The translations under genes were made by a program, and so were the position numbers. Under the pieces are notes generated by a model that saw nothing but the letters and a program-made list of their open reading frames with translations, was not told where the DNA came from and did not search any database. A stretch of DNA of 64,000 nucleotides from Atrichornis clamosus. Lineage: Eukaryota; Chordata; Aves; Passeriformes; Menuridae. Below, one piece after another: positions 27,111 through 39,939 of this stretch. The stretch covers positions 1 through 64,000 of the forward strand of contig WBMZ01006398.1 of the NCBI GenBank assembly GCA_013400975.1, written 5' to 3'. Every line of letters starts with the position of its first letter. The first letter of the stretch is position 1.

Positions 27111-29048
27111 CTGCTGAAAAAGTTCAGGCATTCTGAAAATGCGAATATCTCTGGGTTTCTTTCTACTTCATGGCCACGTTATTGCTGTATCGAAAAATGC
27201 CGCAGTCAGATACACAGAGTCGCACATCGGTGCAGGGTGATGAAAGATCTGTTCAAAAAGGTAGTGGTAGGAAGTCTGTTTGACATGATCATTAGGTAGC
27301 TACTGTACAACCAGAAATATATATCTTAGATTAAAATAATGAAAACAATCAGAGAAAATCCATCTGATTTTCATACTGCCTAACAAAATAGCGCTTCCTC
27401 TTAAACTTACATAAGAAAAGAAAAATGGGACATTCATCAGGAAGGGGCTTTGGAGTACTGTCCGTGGTTGCAGACAGCAGGGGCTATTGCAATTACCAAA
27501 GGGTGTAGTCTGGGAGAGCTGGAGGGAACACTGCAGACAAAGTTAAGATATTGCATTGAGATTCATTCCTGTCAAATTCTCTTCAAGACTGCAGTAACAA
27601 AGTAATAATGAGCCTTGCAGGGACTCAAGCCGCTGTCAAACATATCCCTTGCAAATGTGGTGGCATCATCAGCCTTGCCCCTTCATGAACTGTCTAACCC
27701 TTCTTGAACTCACTTCTATACTTCTTCCAAGTGAACATTTACATGAGACATCGCCAGGCAAGCACTCCATTTGGGAAAGGTAGCCCAAGGCACTCAGCCC
27801 TGCAGGATGCCCTTTACTGATGCCTGTGGGGCAGTGTGCTGTGCAAACAGGGTTCTCACAGGGGATGCAGCGATTTCTGTGTTCAAATGAAAGGCTGTGG
27901 GAGATTATACTCACAGGATGTAAGAACACAACTAAAGGAATGTTAACAAGAAATACTTTCATTTTGTTTTCAATTTAATTGTTAGCTATTTCAACTCTTC
28001 CCTTTAAAAAAAAAAATCGATTTCAGCAAAGGATAGAAACTTTCCTGCACGATGATGTCATTATTACTTCTCTTCCTCTCAGCTGCACAAAATGACTATG
28101 AGTGTTAAGTAAGCTTAGATTTTCTATCTGAATACCTGTGATGAGAGTATTTTCAGAAGTAGCAAGAGATAAAACAAAAACTCTTGAGAGAAACTCAATA
28201 GCTAAGTGGATTGTCTGTTGGAAAACGGGTGTATAGTCAGGCAAAGAGATAGGAAAAATGTAACAATTTCAGAAATTAATTCCTTAATTATAATTGTATG
28301 GATGTAACTAACTAGCTGCCATAAATATTCCATTCTTTTCTACTTTTCTGGAGTAGACAGACAAAAATTCATTATTTGAAAATCACAGTTCCAACAGATA
28401 TATATATAAACTATCTTCATCTGACAAGGTTTTGATAATTCTGAACCTCTCCTAGCAATATGTATTCCCTACACAGGAAGTCTCATGTGCTTGTACCTAA
28501 AGGTACCGAAATTACTTTATAGTATGTTAAAAGGCAGGTTAAATACAATTTTCATTTTAAAGAACAATGTTATTCAGACCCATGTTGAAATGCAACAAAT
28601 GTGTTTTATAGCTTCAATATCCTCAAGCATTTATAATGGAAGAAGAAATTACATTATCTGTTACCAGAGGATCCATGTCCCCAGGGTTGTTATAAATCAG
28701 AAAAGAAGCAAGAGCATCAATCAAAGCTTTCTGAATTTATGTCATTTAAAAATTTTATCAACAGACTTTTGTGTTAATAGACGGTGAGGTTTATGGTTTT
28801 ATGTATTGTCTTTTTTCCCAGAAGTATTTGTGCCTTTTCCTTAACAGAGATAAATGCAGGAGAAACAGGGAAAATCTTGAAAACAGGAAAAATTGCAATG
28901 GAAACATTCAAATTGTCTCATAAGTTCAAGAAGAAGTTTAAAAATGCAGCTTTGCCTTTGAAACATATACTAATTCAGTCCTGAAGTTCACAGTTGAGCC
29001 TGCAGCTGTAGAAGAGCAGGAGGGCACAACCTGTGTGTTGCTAAGTGA
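27111..29048. other. Unique AT-rich sequence, no gene seen
   Basis: No exon or repeat was recognised. Open frames reach 100 codons (28485-28787, plus strand) but are Ile/Lys/Asn-rich chance frames. It lies just upstream of the leucine-rich-repeat gene remains, so a decayed 5' exon could be hidden here unseen. Confidence 0.45.
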
Positions 29049-29312
29049 TCTTCTGCTTGTTGCTGCACCTCACCTGTGTCCCCTGCAGAGGTCAAGGCCA
29101 GTCTCTTGGGTAGGAGCATCACTGCTGTCATCCAGGGACAGCCCAACATCTTTCCCAACATGTCCATGGACAGGCAGAGGCGCCTTCCATCTGGCAGAAG
29201 TCACAAATCAAACAAGGCTGCCTGTTCTCTCAGACCAGGGTGTTGGAGTGTTAGTCCAGAAAGTGTCAGGAGAAGGATCACTGGTATTCCTTCTAGTAAA
29301 TGGAAAAAATAG
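29049..29312 (+). pseudogene. Possible LRR N-terminal cap exon remnant
   Basis: The plus-strand frame contains AEVKASLLGRSITAVIQGQP (29085-29144) followed by NIFPN. This resembles the N-terminal cap of leucine-rich-repeat proteins, where a V-x-C-x-GR-x-(I/L)-T-x-(V/I)-P-x-G-L-P pattern precedes the first repeat. The conserved cysteine is replaced by serine or leucine and the VP by VI, so it would be decayed. Several cysteines lie upstream in the same frame (29058-29070), where a cap cysteine cluster is expected. A splice-acceptor-like CCTGTGTCCCCTGCAG ends at 29088. It is on the same strand and about 1.2 kb before the clear LRR remains. The match is short and could be chance; it is a lead only. 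Confidence 0.3.
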
Positions 29313-30320
29313 GAAGAGTTAAAAAAATGCAAAAGAAAAGGGTGTATGGTGTACTAAACCTCTTAAAACAGCAAAAAGCAAAGATGAGGAGCTCAGAAAC
29401 AAGCAGAAAGTTAGCAAAGGATGTGAAAGGCAGAATAATAATATTTTTAAAAAGTAATAATGCTATAAGGATGTGGAAGATGAGATGATCAGATCAACAG
29501 CCTGCTTTGAGGATGACTCTTGCCCTCCAGTGTGCCTGCTCTTGCAGCTGAGCCCTACAGATGAAATTGTTTAGTTACGTTTGGAGAGTAAGCTGTTTAA
29601 AAATAATTATCAAAGGTATGCACCTATACATGAACATGTATGGTGGAAAGTCAGAGGTAAATAATGGTCATATCATAGGATATGAATAATTAGAGGTACA
29701 TTAATGTAAGATTCCTTTGTGGTTATTCATCACATCCATGGCATTACCAAATGAGCAAATTGTGCATCAGCATACATCAAAGCATAAGTTATTATTTTAC
29801 TCTTTCCTGAAAAAAATGGTGACAATGTAGAAAACAGATGCTCAAAGAAAGTATTACAGAGGGATACTTGTGTCAGAGCATACATGATACACACTCAAAC
29901 AAGAGAAGGATCTCAAAATAAAAACAAATAATGCAACCCTAGAGAACTTTGTTTGTTAAAGATATTGAGGGCAGAGGACTAGTGCTGTAATTGTAAATAC
30001 TAACAATTTGATGTTCAAATACAGATACAGAGATGTAAGTGACAATATATCTATTACAGCTCTTACTATAGCAATATAACTAAGACAGGATATTAGAAAG
30101 GAATTTATATACAAAGTGCTTTTAAGCTCTTCTTTGGCTGAAAACAGTGGTGGTTTCACTGTTGTCATCTTATTTTCAGAGTGGTTTAGTTCTCAGGAAA
30201 AAGGCTATCAGATACCCCTAAAGGAATTCCCTTTAGTGCTAGGTATTTATGACTTATGAATAACAGGATAAATTTCATTCATCTGGGTCTTCTGAAGGTG
30301 TATTTGTCACCAGGTTTCTC

Positions 30321-31038
30321 AGGTCTGAAGAACAAGCAACTCAGTGGAAGGGCTATAAAAGTATCCTATTGCCAAAGCTCATGTGTCTTCACAAGGTTGA
30401 CAATAATCTTAGGAGCATCCCGGTAGGTGTGCCCTGGTGGAGCTGGGGCACCTGAAGCACTGAGGAGTGGGCTTTGACTCAGCACAGGAATCTGGTGGCA
30501 CTGAGCCTCCTCAGCAGCAGATTAACCCACCAACCCTTCCCCGAAGCAGAGTTTCTCTCCGTAGCATCTTTGAATATGAAGATGAACTTCAGTCAACGGA
30601 GGAGCATTAATTCCCTCTCTTCTCCCCCTTGCCCTTAAGGAATTATACTTAGCATCCAGTAAAATATTAGTAATTTCTACTGATATCTTCAGTGAGCTGT
30701 CAGAGCTAGAAAAGCTTGATCTCAGTCACAATCAAATTACTGAGAAGGGCATTAAGAAAGCAGCTTTTGGTAACATGATTAAACTGGAAAACTTGAACTT
30801 GGCAGAGTATTTGCTCACTTGAGTACCTCAGAATTTGCACTCTGAAAGAGCTCAGACTTGACAAAAGGAGGAGGATTTAATGAGGCAAGAGGTGTTTCTG
30901 AAACTAGAAGAATCTCACTTGGATTGATCTCTGAAATATGGAATATAGTATGGAAGATTTAAGGGCCTGCCTGCAAGGTTCATTTCCCTTAGATTTGTCA
31001 TAATAAGTTATCAGAAATTAACTGATATCAGAAATTAA
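30321..31038 (+). pseudogene. Decayed leucine-rich-repeat (SLRP-type) gene
   Basis: At least eight LRR units can be read on the plus strand: NNLRSIPVGVP (30402-30434), FLSVASLNMKMNF (30552-30590), IPSLLPLALKELYLASSKI (30610-30666), LEKLDLSHNQI (30706-30738), MIKLENLNLAEYLL (30775-30816), LKELRLDK (30842-30865), FLKLEESHLD (30895-30924) and LPARFISLRF (30967-30996) ending KLTDI. The xxIPxxLPxxLxxLxLxxN spacing, with alternating short and long repeats (LDLSHNQITEKGI then AAFGNM), is that of small leucine-rich proteoglycans, secreted matrix proteins such as nephrocan, podocan or ECM2. The frame changes near 30590, 30823-30842 and again before 30890, and in-frame stops lie at 30453, 30820, 30925 and 30946, so no functional product is possible. 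No poly-A tail or target duplication was seen, which fits a gene that decayed in place better than a retrocopy. I cannot name the parent; nephrocan-like is a guess from repeat style. Confidence 0.78.
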
Positions 31039-32432
31039 TCAGAAACTTCTTATCACATTATAGTCTCTTTTTCTCTTCACTACTTATTTTCGTTCTATGC
31101 CATGGGACTTTTTCTGTGGCAGTCATAATGTTGATAGCCATCGTCCTCTTGCCTGGATAGTGAATAACCAGACAAACCTGGATAGTGTTGGGGTGTGTGC
31201 ATTTAGAGGCCTGCAAGGCTCTCAAGAAAACCACTATTATTAAAAATATATTTAAAAGCGGATGGGGAACACACAGAGACATCAGAGTGGAATTTCCTTT
31301 GGGTGGAAAGGATAGATAGGTCTTAACTTTTGACCTCTGCTGATTCAATAATAAACAGTTTAAATAAATTTACTTAATCACAGGCAAAAGAGTAGGAGAA
31401 CAACAGATTTATTTTAGAATATTTAGGAATAGTGCTTTTTAAAATCTCTATACACAGAGTCTCCTTGAGGTAACTAAAATGAAAATAGCTGGATGTTTTA
31501 ATTGCTCAGTGAAGTAAGAACTCTGTCATATTTATGGTCCATGTTATGCAGTTTGCATATTTGCAGTTAAAAGATGACCTAGTTTTTAAGAAATCTTAAA
31601 CATTTCAAAAGGGGAATTCCCAGCATAACCAGATGAAAAGTCACTGATAAGTTCAGTGCTGTATTATGTAATTTCAGGGGTTCATCAGACTTTTTCAGTG
31701 GTATATATTTTCTAAGCAATGTTGCATCTTTTCCACTAAAAAAATTCGCTGCTAGGATACAGATAATTCTAGGAAATATTTCAGACTTCTGATGCATACA
31801 TTTAGTGCTTACCAAAAATCAGATATATTTTTAGGTATTAGTTTTGCATTCATTTTAAGCACATGACAATTTCAACATATAGGTGTTCTCTGTGACCCTG
31901 TAGTCATTTGAGATGCCAATAGCGATGTAGCCTCCAACCTCAGGGCACCGCCCAGGGTGCACCTACGCTTAAAACAATCCCCCTTAGCTCTTTTTCAGCC
32001 AACAGAAGCATGTTAGTCCTTAAAAACTGATCACTTTCTAGAAGTCCCTGGAGTTAGTGAAGGTGAACATTGGCTCAGGTGAATCAGTGTTTGAGGGAAG
32101 CAATCCTTGTTTGATCCATATATCTGCTATCAGCCTTCCCTGCCTAACTCCAATGGCTGCTGTGGCAAACTACATTCACAGTGCATCCCTGCTGCAGAGG
32201 TAGGTACAGAAAAAAGGCCGAAAATAGGACTCCAACCCACATGTCTGATATTTGCTTCTCTGCCTTTTCTAGGTTTCTGGCTGACCTCCACAGTGGTGGG
32301 GCAGGCAGGGTCCTGTGTGCTGCCCCCGCTCTAGTGCCACACGCTTGGTCCATCTCCAAGCTGAAGTACCTTCAGCTCTGGTGGTACAGAGGATATATTT
32401 CTTCCATTTTGTAGAAACCCCACACCTCCCAT

Positions 32433-32448
32433 TCAATCAATCAATCAA
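32433..32448. repeat. (TCAA)n microsatellite
   Basis: Four TCAA units in a row, followed by a looser A-rich stretch. Short, possibly polymorphic. Confidence 0.8.
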
Positions 32449-32861
32449 ACAAGCAAAATAAATTCCTAGTAACCACAACAAAAAACCCCCTCTAGTTTTA
32501 AAATCGCCATCAGTTCTTTTAATGGCTTGAGCAAGCGGGGAAATTAAGGAGAGCAGAAATTGCAAACTGAAACTCCTCCAGGGTAGGGATGTTTTGAGGC
32601 AATCAGGCTGCATTGTGCTTTGTGCAGCAGCTCTAGGATTGCAGACCAGAAGACGGTAAAAATGTAACCTGCATGAACCTGATAATAAGCTTAGTTCTAC
32701 AACTTCCAGGTGTGCATTGGGCATGCAAATAAACTAAAATCTCACCACCTCAACTTAGGAGCTGAATGGAAATAGACAATGCAGAAAGAACAGCCTTAAA
32801 GCATGAATGAATTCTCATTTGGGGGCAAAGCAACAGCAACGAATAACCCATCAAAAACCAA

Positions 32862-32875
32862 ACACACACACACAC
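32862..32875. repeat. (AC)n microsatellite
   Basis: Seven AC dinucleotides. Short, in otherwise unique sequence. Confidence 0.85.
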
Positions 32876-34837
32876 CCATCCCCTGAAACCCTTTACTCTT
32901 TGGGGTAAATGAGAATTTTGGACACCACAGCCAAATCCTGGAGTTTCATGAGCCTTGTACCAAGAAATGCACATGTTTAACATCACAGTTCATTGACGGT
33001 ACTGATTAGGAGCTGGGGGATATTTCACTATCTGTTAAGAACTGCACCGTTTGCCATTAATCAGTGACATGCCCTTTTAAACACACTCCATGCATGTCTG
33101 CACAAGATATAGGACAGAGCAGTGGTGCTGGGAAGAGTCAGATACACAGATGGACCAAGTCGGGGATTTACCTGTCTAAAGCGAAAGCTGGTGGAAAAAA
33201 ACCCCAGGCAGCTTTTGGGCTGTCATTTAACAGCACGAATGGAGCATGGCTGCCCCACAGTTGTTCCCATCGGTTGTAATTCAATTATTCCTGCAGTCGA
33301 GTCATGTTAAATTCTCAGGTACAGCTGACACAGCTTTTAGCTGCATCTTTGGATACAGACAGCACAATGGTATTATCTTTTGTCTTTCCTAGGGCATCCT
33401 CACCTACATTTTTCTTTCTTTTTGGTTCATTACTAATAAAAAGGAAATGACACAGACTCCCTTTTCCATCACACCCATTGGAAGGAATAAGGGTCTTTCT
33501 CACCAGGTTTTTTTGAAGGAAAAGCTTCAGCCCTTATGTTCCATATTTATAAACCTGGGAGGCCAGTATTCAATTGACCTTCTCTGCAAAAGCATCATGC
33601 AAGGAAATTTCAGCAGCCCCACATAGAAAGAAGAGCCAAAACCCAGCCAACATAACCTATTTTTCTGGATTTGGGGGAAGACAGGCAGCACACTCGAGGC
33701 AAGTCATATACAGTGCCAAAGTCTATAAAGATTTTGTGGGCAGCCCGAGCCAAGAGAGCAGAAGCAGCATGCTGTTACGGCTGTCGTGACCAGCTAAGCT
33801 TCTTCACCTCATTTCTGAGGAAGGACACCCTGCGGTTTAAATGGGCAGAGCTCCTCTCCCACACACTGCAGTAGGAGGTGGGAGTTTGCTTTCTTTTGTT
33901 GTGTTGTTTGTTTGTCCTCCTTCTCGTCTTCAAATGTTTGAAGTGGATGCTTTCCCTTTGCCTGCATGGTACTGGGGATTTAATGTGTGAGACAAGGGAA
34001 ATGGACTCTTCCTTCCCAAACAGCAGGTGGTGGTGCTGGGTTACATAGTGCTCTCGAGAAACTGCTTACAGATGTTGCTTCGTTGTTGAATAACAGGCTA
34101 AAAATGGATGCTAAGCAAAGTTTTCTCCATTTTTTTCCCTCCTTATTGGAGGGTCACTTAATGTTTACCCCTTTTCATCAGGTAGTTTAATAAAGTGTGT
34201 TTCAAAAATAAACTCTTCTAAAATAAACACTTGTGAGTTTAGGGTAAATATAGCTTACAGTATAAGATGTTATTAATCCTCTAAAAATTTTGCTGACTGT
34301 CATATTTTTCTGAAAACTGGTGAAGTAGTTCTGTGTTTCTTAACTTCTGGAATAATTAGATTACATTTTTCATTAACTTTCCAGTCCAGGGTTTGTAATT
34401 TTTCGTCTCCTTTGTTCAAGAATATAATGATTTCTCTTTTTTTTGCCTTTTTTTTCCATTTTTTTTTGGTCTTTTTTAAATACAGTTCAATTCTGTTTTT
34501 CCCCTTGGTAATTAGAAATGGTAATTAGAAAATTAGGCTGTTTAATGTCATTTGCAATACAGATACCCTCAATATGAAACCTTTTACTAAATATTGCAGT
34601 AATAAACCAAGTTCTAAAGGTGTTTTTATTGTATTCTGGGTTTTGTTGAGTGAGACATGCCATTACCTTTCTCACCAGTACTATTATACGACCACTGTAA
34701 CACGAACATTGTGAAAAGTTACCCTTGTATCATTTTGAAGCCAAGCCTGGAGTATCACAGTAGTGCAAACATCAATCAGAGCCTGCAGTTGATCAGTTCC
34801 GCCTTTCTTTTCCCCACAAACTGTGCAGGCTTTGCCC

Positions 34838-35105
34838 AATTTGTTTGGTTTGGTTTTTTTTTTTAAACTTAGTTAGATAAGAATTAAGCTTTGTTTGGTT
34901 TGGATTTTGGTTTCATGGGAGTTTTGGGGGGGGGGTTTGTGGTTTTTTTGGGGGGGAGGGGTTNTGTGTTTTTGTTGTTTTTTTGTTTTGTGGGGGTTTG
35001 TTGGGGGTGTTTTGTTTTTTTTTTGGGTGGGTGGGGTTTGGTTGTTTTTGGTTTTTGGGGGTTTTTTCCTTTGTTTTTCTTTTTTTGTTGTTGTTTTGTT
35101 TTTTC
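34838..35105 (+). repeat. G/T low-complexity tract with G-runs
   Basis: About 265 bases almost devoid of A and C on the plus strand, made of alternating G-runs (up to ten or more) and T-runs, with one undetermined base at 34964. Four or more G-runs of at least three occur within short distances, so the plus strand could form G-quadruplexes. All open frames across it (76, 76, 63 and 119 codons, Gly/Phe/Trp/Val-rich, or Pro/Lys-rich on the other strand) result from composition and are not genes. Such tracts are hard to sequence, so length and exact bases are uncertain. Confidence 0.9.
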
Positions 35106-38100
35106 TGTCCTGGAGCTGTAGTTAATTGCTGTGCCTACAATAACTGTCCCAGTTTGACAAAGACCATGCTTTAATAGCTTATTAAAGCATATTTCAAAAA
35201 ATTTCCTCTTGCCTGTGCAAAAGATAGTAAGGGAAATGTGCATATGCCATTATGGTGATATAAACCCCTTGATGGTAAAAAAAGCATGCACAGGGAAACA
35301 CCTCTGCAGTGACATGATGGTCCTCAAATACTCATATCCAGTATGGCGCAGGATGGAGGCAAAAAGGAAACACAGATCCGATTTTGTAAGATTTTGACAG
35401 ACTCTTGTCCCATGTTGAACTGCAAATTCCTTCTGCTATGTCTCTTTTTAGAATATGACTGCAAGTACAATAACCCAACATTTAATATAGATTTGGCTTA
35501 CCTGTATAAAATAGTGTCATGCACAAAGTAATCAGCAAAAGTGGTTTTGTTAACAGCATAATCTAACCCCAACTTTCCCTGTGGTCAGTCATTCAAACAA
35601 TTTCATTATTGCTTTGCCAGGAGGTTAACAGAAAAGTTTGCAGAGGCTCCTGCGTACTAGAGACATGCTTGCAATTGTTATGGGCAGGAAGGATGATCTT
35701 GTGACTCAGGCCCTGGAGTGTCCCAGATGTGCCACAGATTTCTCACACAGACTACTTAATCCTCTGAGGCTATATGTTCAGCTGGTATAAATCAGCACAG
35801 CTCCAATAAAGTTAGCTTAGCTTTCCGGATTTTCTGCAGCGGAGGTTTCTGACCCCTTGCAGATCGGTTGTCTCTGTAAAGCAGAGATATTAACACTTCC
35901 CTGCCTTGTACACTGCAAAAGGATTAGCTCATTAAACTTCGTTTGCCTCAAATGTAACAGAGTTTGTGAAGTTGTAGAAATGCCCTGGCAGACAAAGAAG
36001 CTTGGCATCCCAAGTAGGTCTTAAAAAAATTTGCTAGAGAAACAATATTCTTTTCTAACAGGGGGTTGTTGAGTAGGACTTTATGTCCAAAGAACATAAT
36101 CATGAAACCTTGTGAACTTGTCAGTTGCTCATCATTCAGAGGGGGGAGCAATTGTAGTTTGGTGGTCCTGCCTAAAGTGTTGCTGAGCGTGGACCACAAC
36201 AGGAGGAGCAACTCATCATGAGCTGAAACAGGAGAAATTTAGCAAAAGGCAGCAGGCCTTCTGCAAGGCTGCTTTGACTCCTCACTTTATCCATTTGGTT
36301 TGGGTTGGGCTCCTCCAGTGTTTTATGTTGGCAAAGCTCTTTTTAATAATAAGTAAAACAAAGGAAACTTGATGTCTTTTTGCAGCGGTTACTGAGCAAT
36401 TAAGGGCTCAATTCTTCAAAGGATTGTAAACCTGTGGGTGGTCTCATTGATTTTGGAGCTACTTGTGTGTTTAAAACTGGGCATGTGCTTGTGCATCTTG
36501 TGCAGCTGAGCCCTCCTAGAGCTGCTGCTGAGCAGCATTTCCATTTTAGAGTCACTTTACAGTCTCTAAAATTATTACTGGAACTGCCTTGTCCTCTGGG
36601 CATTGCACACACTGGCAGTCTGCCTCTGTCTTCTGACTGATTTAATGGCACAACATAAGCATAGAATTGTGGCAATGTTTCCATTAAATCCACACTGTAC
36701 TGCACATTTCTCAGTGTTTAAATACTGCATCCTTTCCAAACTATGAAAAGAAATATCGAGATCAACTTCCTTTAAAAAATGCTTATTTCACATCAAGCAG
36801 GACAAAGGCCCGAAAATATGTATGCATTAAGTAAAACAAATGATCTGACAAACCTTCCCTCAAAAATGTTAAATGTAGCTAAACAGAATTCCTATGTGGT
36901 AAGTATATTACGAGGCTTTAAATCAGAGCACATGGAATAGGCAGAGCTGCAAGCAAAGAGAAAACTGTGGTTACATATGATCAGCTGGCAATGTATGCTT
37001 TTGTGCTTTCCAGTGTCCTGCTGGGGTTCTAAGAAAATATTTACAAGATGCAAATAAAATGTAAATGGCGTCATGTTTCCATGAAAAAAAATGAATGAAC
37101 AACATCCATACATCTCATACAGTTTTACATATTTCACCAATGTTGCCTTATGATCCTCTAGGACCTCTCTTTGCACAGAAAGCCAGTTACCTGAAACATA
37201 CCACTTCTTCCTTCTTTTTTTTTTTTCCAAAAAGACATTCTGTTAAAGATTATCTTCCTTTGCAACACATGCCTTCAGATTTTATCTCTCTATCATCTAA
37301 ACAAATCCTTGTTTCTGAGATGGCTTTCCCTTTCCACAGGTGTTTCTTATCAGTTCCACATTTTCTTCTGACAATATGAAAAAAAAATTCATATGTCCTT
37401 ACTTCGTAGCTGTTGCTTGACCCAATACTAAAGCTTTTCTGAATGCAGAAATGTGTTGCGTGGCTGCTGTAATATCTCTATACCCCAAGGGTCTGCTGCT
37501 GCTTTCTTTTTTACAGCACTGAAGAGTCACATGCTTGGCAGTAATCACAGAGGAAAATTCAGTTCAGAGTCGGAGAGGAAAGAGGTGACCTATTTAAAAA
37601 CAGTGAAAAAAAATGCAATTATTAGGCATTGTACCTCATTATCTGGCCAATCCAATTATTTGTTTACCAAATGCAGGGGTTCAGATTATCAGTGCTTCTA
37701 CTGCTGTTTCTTCTATGTGGAAGCACACATTACACGAAGGTAATAAACCAAGTCTCACAGCAGCCATGTTGGTACTTTTTTTGATTTAAGTTAAGCTTTG
37801 TTTTCCTGCATCAATGCATATCCTTCACCTTTTGGCACCTCAGAACTGCTCCTTCCATCCCATCCCTACTATTAGAAAAGAAAAAGGTCAGTCCAAGCAA
37901 GCACCTTGATATATTCGAGGTTCTGAGACAGCCACTGCAGCAAAGCACGCAAGTATCACTAGTGTGTGAATTTGATTCATCCTGGTTTATCTTTTTAAAT
38001 AAAGAAATGCAGAAACACATGCTGGGAATATGCAGGCTTTCAAATTATGTATACAGTGCATTTGTATTTCTGTCTTGCATGACCTGTCATAAAAGTATGA

Positions 38101-39939
38101 TTTTACAGAAAATAGACATCTACAAAGCACCTGAAATTCCTTTTGACATTTTAAATCTTTGATATGGACTTCAGGTGCATATTAAAATCCTTGTTATTTA
38201 TGAATCCAGACAGTAAAAAAATGCTTTGTAATAATTTTCAAGTAATATGTATAATTAGATAGGAAGCTTTTCATGGCAAACCCTGTGTTTTACTGCTGAT
38301 TAGCTAGGAGGCTTCAGCTGGTGTACCTATTGAAATAAATCATCAGTTTCTTTCTGCAGTTGAAGGGAGAGAAACGGTGTGCTACATTTCCGCAGTGCTT
38401 GCCGTGTACAGGCAGATGTGCACAGCTGGGGGCGTGCAGGCATTAGCCAGACCACCACTGGCCCCCCCATGCATTCCCACTTGGACACCCCATGGATTCG
38501 TACCCAGCCACCCCAAGCATTCCCACCCAGAGACGTGCTTGGTGAAGCCTGAGCAGCACAGCCCTGTGGAGGCTGCAGTGCTTCCAGGACTGACATAAGT
38601 TCATATTATTGTGGTGAAGGGGCTTCTGGAGCGAACTACAGGCTTTTCAGAGATATTAATCAACTTCTAGAGGGTTTGGGGTTTTTTTTAATCAGAAAAA
38701 GAAAGGTCTGAATGTATGTGAAACAAAAATTCTTGCAGTGATAAGAACAGGGGGAACAACAAGGGAAGCAGCAGGTCAGTGTTCAGCTGAGTCACGGGCA
38801 TTGTCAGACTTCAACACAACTAGTGAGCTTTATGAGTACAGCTGGTTTCTGTACATCTGCACTGCCAGTCTTGCAAACAAGTCTGTGTAGCTGTCCAAAA
38901 GGATGGCTCATGTAAACAAGCCACATCACTTAGAACACAAGAAGCACATTGTTTCCATCAGTTGTACTTTCTTAGTCCACACATTAGTGTAATAGTCTCT
39001 TAATATATTCTGAAAAACAGAGCGAAACTTTTCTATCCTACCCAGTAAAGATGAGAGAGCATGCTTGACCTCAAGAGCTCTGTTTTGTTCTCCATTTCAT
39101 GCTGGTACTACTTTGAAGGTAAGGCATGAGGTGAGCATCACAGAACTACCCTCCTGCTCTGGTTTTGTCTCAGCCTCTTGGGGCCTGTGAAAGAATAGTC
39201 CTACAGACCTGGGCCAAAAAGTCTTTTCACACAGTGTGGCAACTGCCCAAGCTCTAGCTGTTCCAGCAAAGGGTGATGACATACAATGTCACACCTCTGA
39301 CTGCCTGGCAGCACTCCGGGATGCACAGCTGTAGCAAACCCAGCTCCACCACAGCTTTGTTTCTCCAGGGTGGCATGAAATACTCCGAGTACAACTGACC
39401 CTGTGGCCTCTTTCTTCATTCATACCATTACCAGGTACAAACAGGAAGCTCGGATAGAGTTTCTGGTCTAATCTTTGTACAAGTATGTTGTGCAGGACCT
39501 CCTGTGTGTGCTGTCAGTCAGAAAGGAGAGAACAGTGAGATGTTATAAAGCACTGATCTGATCCTGCAGCTTTCACACCAGTGGGGATCCACAGAATGGG
39601 CTGCAGGTTTGCATGTTTGGGAACTGAGCACAGGGAGGTTCAGGTTTAGGGCAAGCAGAGGAAGAAGGACAATGAAACACCTTATTTAGTGATGACAATT
39701 TAGCTGCTGGTGGCAACCTGGGTTTCCTCTTTGTGAAATACATCAGGGAAACTTCCATTTCATCATGTGGCAACAGCATTAGTCCCTTAAACTGCAACAC
39801 TTCCTTCAAATGTGTTTTGTTTGCTTATTCCCCTTACAAAAAAACTTGTTTTCCAGAGCTTGTTTTTACATCTGTGGAAGCCAGGCACAGACACTCACTC
39901 ACAGCCTTCAGGAGAGGCTTGCTTCTCAATAGCCTGCAC
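35106..39939. other. Unique AT-rich sequence, no gene seen
   Basis: No exon, RNA gene or large repeat was recognised. A short C-rich stretch with repeated CATTCCCAC-type words occurs near 38458-38530 (GCATTCCCAC twice), a weak imperfect repeat. Open frames are at most 112 codons and featureless. Confidence 0.5.

Larger units (their letters stand above)
31039..34837. other. Unique sequence downstream of LRR remains
   Basis: No gene was recognised. It includes small microsatellites listed separately. A C-terminal cap or later exon of the LRR gene would be expected here or just after 31.04 kb, but I could not identify one. T-rich runs occur at 34437-34480. Confidence 0.5.

Noticed and set aside
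26686..27136. 139- and 144-codon forward open frames
   Set aside because: Overlapping frames on both strands in a CpG-rich patch, with no domain pattern; kept only as a compositional feature.
34884..35243. 119-codon reverse frame and three forward frames over the G/T tract
   Set aside because: Proline/lysine or glycine/phenylalanine content comes entirely from the low-complexity sequence and includes an undetermined residue.
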